64,000 nt of DNA from the NCBI GenBank assembly GCA_037367355.1, contig CM074703.1, forward strand, positions 1,922,001-1,986,000, read 5' to 3'. Below the pieces are notes generated by a model. The model did not search any database. It worked only from the letters and a program-made list of their open reading frames with translations, and was not told the DNA's origin. Positions 58,945 to 64,000 of this stretch are shown one piece after another. Position numbers and translations under genes: made by a program. The stretch is from Neoscytalidium dimidiatum (taxonomy: Eukaryota; Ascomycota; Dothideomycetes; Botryosphaeriales; Botryosphaeriaceae). How positions within the stretch are numbered: position 1 is the first letter of the stretch; every line of letters begins with the position of its first letter.

Positions 58945-60556
58945 TCAAGCGGGAGTTGAGATCAACTCGGGCTTCGGATTTGCGTTCGCCTGCGCAGGAC
59001 CCCCCTCCGGCCCTCGTGGCATCTTCTCCATTTTCTCAAATTTCTCCCTCATCAGCCGGGCCTGTTCAGTGTAATGGTCAACCCGCGCGCTGTTCCGATG
59101 CCAGCCGTCAATCATCTCAGCCTTGCAAAACCCTTGCAGCACAATTGACAGCCACATTTCGTTTCTCAGAGCTGGAAGGCGACGGGTCCAGCCCTCCGCT
59201 GCGGGGGCTATCTTCAGCTGTGTCATGCAGTGGAAGTCTCCCGTATGTATGACTTCAGCCACTCGTTTGTGGCGCTTCTGGGCATACGTTGTGAGGCATG
59301 CTTCAACATCTTCCGACGGAACACCGCCCGCAAGCGTACCTCCGAGCTGCTTTCGGAGTTCCATGAGCAGGCTAGAGAAGCATGCGGCCGATTCCATGGC
59401 CTGCATGGCTCCCATGGCCGTATGTGGCAACATCTGATTTGGTCGCATCTTAGTTCCCGCTGTATGTTTCAGTGTGTATGCAGTGGAAGTACTCACCTTG
59501 TGGGCGGAGTCCCCCATGAGAAACATCCTTCCGGAGAACCACGTGTCGACGAGACCTTGCTCTAGCGGAACCATCACCGCCGCACGTCTCCCCCGATACA
59601 GGTCCGAGAAGTTTGCCCCTTCCGTGAGAACGACGTCTGCCATCTCGGCGAAGACGGCCTCCACGTCTTCGTCTGTGTACCTCTTGGTCTTACCGAGCTC
59701 GATAGCGCCCTTCAGGTCCACGAAGACGAACCAGTAAAGAGCGCCTCCCAAACCGGAGAAGATGAGCGAAGAGATGTTGGCCCGATGAATTGTGAACGCG
59801 CGACCGGGACCGATTCCCGGGAGAGCGTTGGACATTCCATACACGCAAGCGTACTTGGCCGAAAAGTCTGCAACTCAATCAGCTATGGGTCTCTATCGGC
59901 GGGAACTTTAGAAGGATTCCGCTGTTCCAGCATACTCAGTGGCGTCTTTTGAAGGTGCGGCAGTGATGCTTCAATCCGCTGGCGGACGATGCTTCGCACG
60001 CCATCGGCCCCCGCAACAAAGTCGCAGCTGAACTGACACCCATCCATTGCAGTGATGATGGATCGTGCGTTCAGGCTCTCAACCGCGGAGACTCTCTTGC
60101 AAGTGTGAATTGCACTTTTGTCCTTCACTCCATCATACAGGATCTCCAGGACCCGTTGCCTCTCCATAAAAAATGAGCCATAGCCGAGACTTTAGTGATA
60201 CGTGATTGTCAGTATCAACAATCTGGAAAGGAGAATTCTATGCTGGTTCAAACTTACAGCTCCGGGTAGGTTCCCATGGCGTTCAGAGTATTAAGGAGAG
60301 TGCCATCGTCGTCACGGTATTCCCAAGAATCATGAGGCACTGCATACTGTTCGACTTCACCAAGCAGGCCGATCTGGTCCAGAATCCGCAGTCCGTTTGG
60401 CATCAAGCCAATGCTGGCACCTTCAGGGGGAGCTATATCGTCCCTTGCCTCCCAAAGAAGGTAGGAAATCCCTGCCTGCTCAAGAATGTTGGCGAGGGTC
60501 AAGCCGGCAACCCCACCGCCGATGATGCCAACGGTGACGTGCTGCTCGGGGGCCAT
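58945..60556 (-). CDS. FAD-dependent monooxygenase (group A, PaxM/salicylate hydroxylase-like)
   Basis: Exons (minus) 60556-60258, 60189-59936, 59867-59497, 59448-58945 give 475 aa. The dinucleotide fold is at the N-terminus (VGIIGGGVAGLTLANILEQA, then E in LLWEARDD). The middle DG motif is VAGADGVRSIVRQRI, and the GD motif is GRMFLMGDSAHK, at the end of exon 3. The following flavin-contact loop is unusual: the family usually has a PNxGxGxNxAIEDA-type stretch, while here it reads MRPNQMLPHTAMGAMQAMES. That could be real divergence or a misplaced acceptor at 59449. Such enzymes hydroxylate or epoxidise aromatic and prenylated substrates, often in secondary metabolism; the substrate here is unknown. 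An upstream in-frame ATG at 60805 is possible but gives a non-conserved leader. Confidence 0.85.
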
Positions 60557-63174
60557 GTTTGTGGAAGGTAGTTGATATTGCGAGTGAAACAAATGCCAAA
60601 GAGGGCTTATCTGCGTTCTACAGTACCTTTCAGATGGAAGATATATCTTTATACCCACCATGTAACACATCTCCCTCTCTTGATCGTTATCGTGATCTTC
60701 CCGAAAACGGAATGCACATGGTGAATAAGCTTCGGCCGAGGATGTCGTGACATAGGAGGCTTCGGACGATAAGAAGGATTCCTGCGTCTCAACTGAAATA
60801 GCCATCCGACTGCGCAGGGATCGCCCTTAAGGAGCCGTTCGGGCGTCCAGTTGTTGTCTCGGCCCGTCAGCGTTAGTCTGTTTCCGCATTACCTTTTACG
60901 GCATGGCTAATGACTTTCCCATTGCGATTTTGATGTAGTGCTTATCCGTGAAGCTTCCGATCGGCTTCCAAGACTGCCCCACTTCGCAGCATTCATGCAG
61001 CATCTCAACGTATCATCTTGAGATGAGCGCCTAACGGCTACAATTGACGGAAATGCACGTGGACTTGCGTTACCGTGAGCGTGGGCCTGAGGTGCCACGT
61101 ATGGGGCAAACAAGAAAGTTACGTTACACGAGGACTGCCCACATTAACCAACGAGTCGTACCAATTTTTACGACAAGATCGTCAGCATGCCGCACATGCG
61201 GTGGTCCACTCAGTTTTCAAAACAATTCAGCCACTCTATCACACGAACGAAGCTGTTTTACGTAATTCACAGTATCTATGTATTTGGTGCGGATTGTAGA
61301 ATGGTTCTTTTCGGATCAGCTTCCCCAATACATTCACGAACGATGACACACAGAGCTTTAGTCTATATCGACGAGACGACACTGTTGTACTTTACACTTT
61401 GATATACTTTCGAGACCGAGGAATGATCTACAGTAATCTTAAGGCGAACGAAATGGTAACATTTTCAGTGCTACACAGTTCCCTCAGGCGACTGGACCTC
61501 TCATGCGGAGGATCACTACCACGATTAACATCGGTATAAATAGAGCCGTTAAGTCCGATGCGACCAGCGTTCATGACTACGCTCATATAACATTCTTGTT
61601 CCCCGATAATGACTGTCTGTTCATGGAATTATCCTTAGTCTGCAAGGTCAGGCTATAATGGTGCTACAATCCAAGCAAGTTGAGGGCTTGCAAATATCGG
61701 CCTACACGATCGTTCTGGGAAACAGAAGGAATCGAATGTGGCTAGACTCACATGATCCATCACTGTAGGATCTCCGCAGCATCCGGGCAGACAGCAATAG
61801 CTATTTAGCTCCCCAAATAGCTCCACTCACTTTTCCCCCTCCCCGGAGTCCTGCAGGAACAGCCATATTCCATGCACACGTACACTTCCAAGACAGGAAA
61901 ACTGCTTTCTCCAGCGTTGACCTTGGTTGAAATCGGAATCAGGAAACCCGAGGCTCTAATCGCCGAAAATAACGCTCTCGAATATACGCCTCCGCTCATG
62001 TCGCTCGCATAGCCTGACCCTTGTCTTTTTCTTACCGAGAACTCTACATTCAGATGGAAGCGTTGATTCGTAGGTAAGAGTGACAAGATACATCCTGCAA
62101 ATGGACTTGAGCGCTCAAAACGATAGCCGTCTTCAATAATGAGGCACATGGTTTTGCTTCATACAATCAAGTAACATGCATTACGAGTAAGTCAATGTCT
62201 TAACGACTCGCAGCAAATGAAAACCAGTCTTATCAAAAAGATGGTGCAAATCTAAAACGGTCGCAATCCCACTTGGACGTGCTTGTACTGCAGCACCAAG
62301 TCTGGCTTATCATGATCATTGACTCTGGTAGAGGAGATTCGCTCCTTATATGATGTCCGAACTATATCCAGAGTTTGGAGGAAGATGAAAAGGAAGAGGA
62401 AGAAGCTCACTGCCAACAATGCGAGGAACATGATCTTGAATGTGTCTACGGTCTCTCCAAGCGCAGGAACGAACCGCAAACTGTACAGCAGCAACAGGGA
62501 AACCAGCAGTAATACCTACAACAGTGTCGGCCTATCAAGCTGGGGCAGACGCGACATCTTCGGCACTATAAACGCCTTCCCCAACTTCCGCACCACGCTG
62601 GCGGACGCCGACATGTTTGATCAGAGCAGCGTGTACGAGCACCATCGCCGACATGCTCAGCACCCTGCGCAGATGGGCGCCGCTGGAGTGGGCGGTACTC
62701 AAAAGTGGAGAGACAATCGATGGTGACATGACTAGTAAGAAGACAAACCGGATGTCGACCCAGCGCTTTACAGAGGCTCGTCGCCAATGGGTGCGCATCA
62801 GCTGTGCGGGGCGGTATCCAACATCCTGGTATGGCGTCGCCCCATCGTCTACAGCGTGGCCGCTGACCCCTCATCCGGTATTCATTGCCACATCAGGATC
62901 TTGGCATGCTCGAACGCCGAGTCGAGCCGAAGTCCGAGAGCATGAGCCCCATAGAAGAATGATTTGTCAGTTGTAGGATTTGAGGCTATCAGAAGTTCTG
63001 CAATCCTGCGGATCTCGACGATAAGTATCTAGCGAACTTATCTGAATGGTGTCTTATAAAACCCAACACTCTTTCATTGCATCTGTCAGTCGCTCCTTGC
63101 CCAAAGTGAGATCTTGTGATACCTCAGAGTCTACGAAAAGAAAAAAAAGAGAAAGGAAGTCATATTTCCTCATC
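60557..63174. other. Intergenic between the FAD monooxygenase and the GAL80-like gene
   Basis: About 2.6 kb between divergent genes. Mostly without recognisable features, apart from a possible Zn2Cys6 relic near 62.4 kb. Confidence 0.5.
62361..62515 (+). pseudogene. Possible relic of a Zn2Cys6 transcription factor
   Basis: One frame encodes CQQCEEHDLECVYGLSKRRN, preceded by an acidic run and followed by a Gln-rich stretch and a stop. This matches the second half of a fungal binuclear zinc cluster (C-x2-C-x6-C then basic linker). The first half (the initial three cysteines) is not visible upstream, where the frame soon hits a stop at about 62350. It could be a second exon whose first exon I failed to find, or a fragment. 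Confidence 0.3.
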
Positions 63175-64000
63175 ATGGCCCCCATCCGTCTTGCCCTCAT
63201 AGGGCTTTCCGCCAAGGCAATGTCCAAATGGGGCGCGACTGTGCATCTCCCATACCTTCTTTCCGACAGCGGCCAGAGGAACTACAAAATCACCGCCCTC
63301 CTCAATTCCTCCGTGGACGCCGCCATAGCGGCACGAGACCACTTCGGTCTTCCGCAGAGTATCAAAACGTACGGCGACCCGCAAGAATTGGCATCGGACC
63401 CTGACGTGGACCTCGTCGTCTGCTCGACATTCGTCGGCCGCCACTTCGACACCGTCGCGCCAAGCCTTAAAGCAGGCAAGCGGCTGTTCGTCGAGTGGCC
63501 TCTCGCCCACAGCCTCAGCAAGGCCCTCGAGCTGCAGAGCCTGGCGCCGACGACCGACGTCTGGGAGCGAAGCATTATCGCCGTATCGGGCTGCAAGGCC
63601 GGGTATCTGCTCCGGTTCAGAAGCTGAAGTCACTCCTCGAAGAAGGCAGCATCGGCAGGGTGCTGAGCAGCGAGATCACGGGCGCTTGCAACCTGCCGCC
63701 CGTGCCGCCGGGGACGCTCCCCGAGCCCATGGCATTCTTTGTCGACAAGAGCAAGGGCGGCAACGGCGTCACGATCGGATACGGGCACTTTATCGACTCG
63801 GTGCACGCCGTTCTGGGGGAGTGGGACAGAACCCAGATCCACTCGCACATTCGTAGGCCCGAGTTCAAGCTGCTCGGAAGCGGCCCCACGCCCAAGAGCA
63901 TCGTCTCTGACGTCCCGGATCTTGTTGCTGTTTACGGAACGGTCGCAGGCAAGGAATATGTCGCCAAGGGCGCGGTTCTGGTCGTGAACTGGCAAAACGG
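63175..64000 (+). pseudogene. GAL80-like oxidoreductase (Gfo/Idh/MocA family), apparently frameshifted, cut by window end
   Basis: The ATG at 63175 opens MAPIRLALIGLSAKAMSKWG, an N-terminal Rossmann fold, followed by the sugar-dehydrogenase-like VDLVVCSTFVGRHFDTVAP and the conserved GKRLFVEWPLAHSL. Conserved sequence runs in this frame to about 63585 (RSIIAV), then continues in another frame with GLQGRVSAPVQKLKSLLEEG and goes on open to the window edge (SSEITGACNLPPVPPGT; YGHFIDSVHAVLG). No plausible intron bridges the switch: a two-base difference near 63587-63591 would explain it. GAL80 relatives act as regulators or dehydrogenases of sugar metabolism. If the shift is a sequencing error, this is an intact gene; if real, a recent pseudogene. 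Confidence 0.75.

Overview
The window is nuclear DNA of a filamentous ascomycete (Pezizomycotina). The evidence is a set of typical single-copy ascomycete genes, many short introns (mostly 50-66 nt, GT...AG, with CTAAC/CTGAC-like branch points), long low-complexity linkers in the proteins, and large gaps between genes. The class cannot be fixed by eye. No rRNA gene, convincing tRNA gene, CRISPR array or intact transposon was found. Exon coordinates are my own splice predictions from splice signals and conserved protein sequence; none has transcript support.

Left part (0.1-10 kb), dense housekeeping: a xylitol dehydrogenase (minus), an EFM2/Rrg1-type protein methyltransferase (minus), the ESCRT-I subunit VPS28 (minus), the ribosome-biogenesis factor NOC2 (plus, sharing a roughly 217-bp promoter with VPS28) and a peroxisomal ABCD half-transporter (plus).

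10-26 kb, looser accessory region: a 5' cytochrome P450 fragment lacking its catalytic half, an eight-exon DUR3 urea transporter with GATA-type motifs upstream, a classical short-chain dehydrogenase, an MFS transporter and long non-coding gaps. These genes lie on one strand, but I see no evidence that they form one pathway.

26-44 kb: a conserved-looking membrane and coiled-coil protein of unknown function divergent from mitochondrial threonyl-tRNA synthetase; a 6.2-kb gene-free stretch with degenerate GTTCGA-centred repeats; a RAX1-type RGS membrane protein; a DUF155 (RMD1/RMD8/Sif) protein; and a four-exon DJ-1/PfpI-family protein with a predicted signal or anchor segment.

44-55 kb: a roughly 1274-residue two-exon protein with SAP-like N-terminal motifs, a degenerate OTU-like domain and a second OTU domain with catalytic residues in place, divergent from a roughly 1505-residue hybrid histidine kinase. 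The kinase's upstream region holds three separate arrays of 7-bp units and one of 6-bp units.

55-64 kb: AT-richer sequence with possible relics (an NLR-like N-terminus, half of a Zn2Cys6 motif), a FAD-dependent monooxygenase, and at the right edge a GAL80-like Gfo/Idh/MocA gene that appears frameshifted and runs off the window.

The most novel item is the tandem pseudo-OTU/OTU protein. The secretory-type DJ-1 protein, the heptamer arrays and the apparent GAL80-like frameshift are the next best leads.
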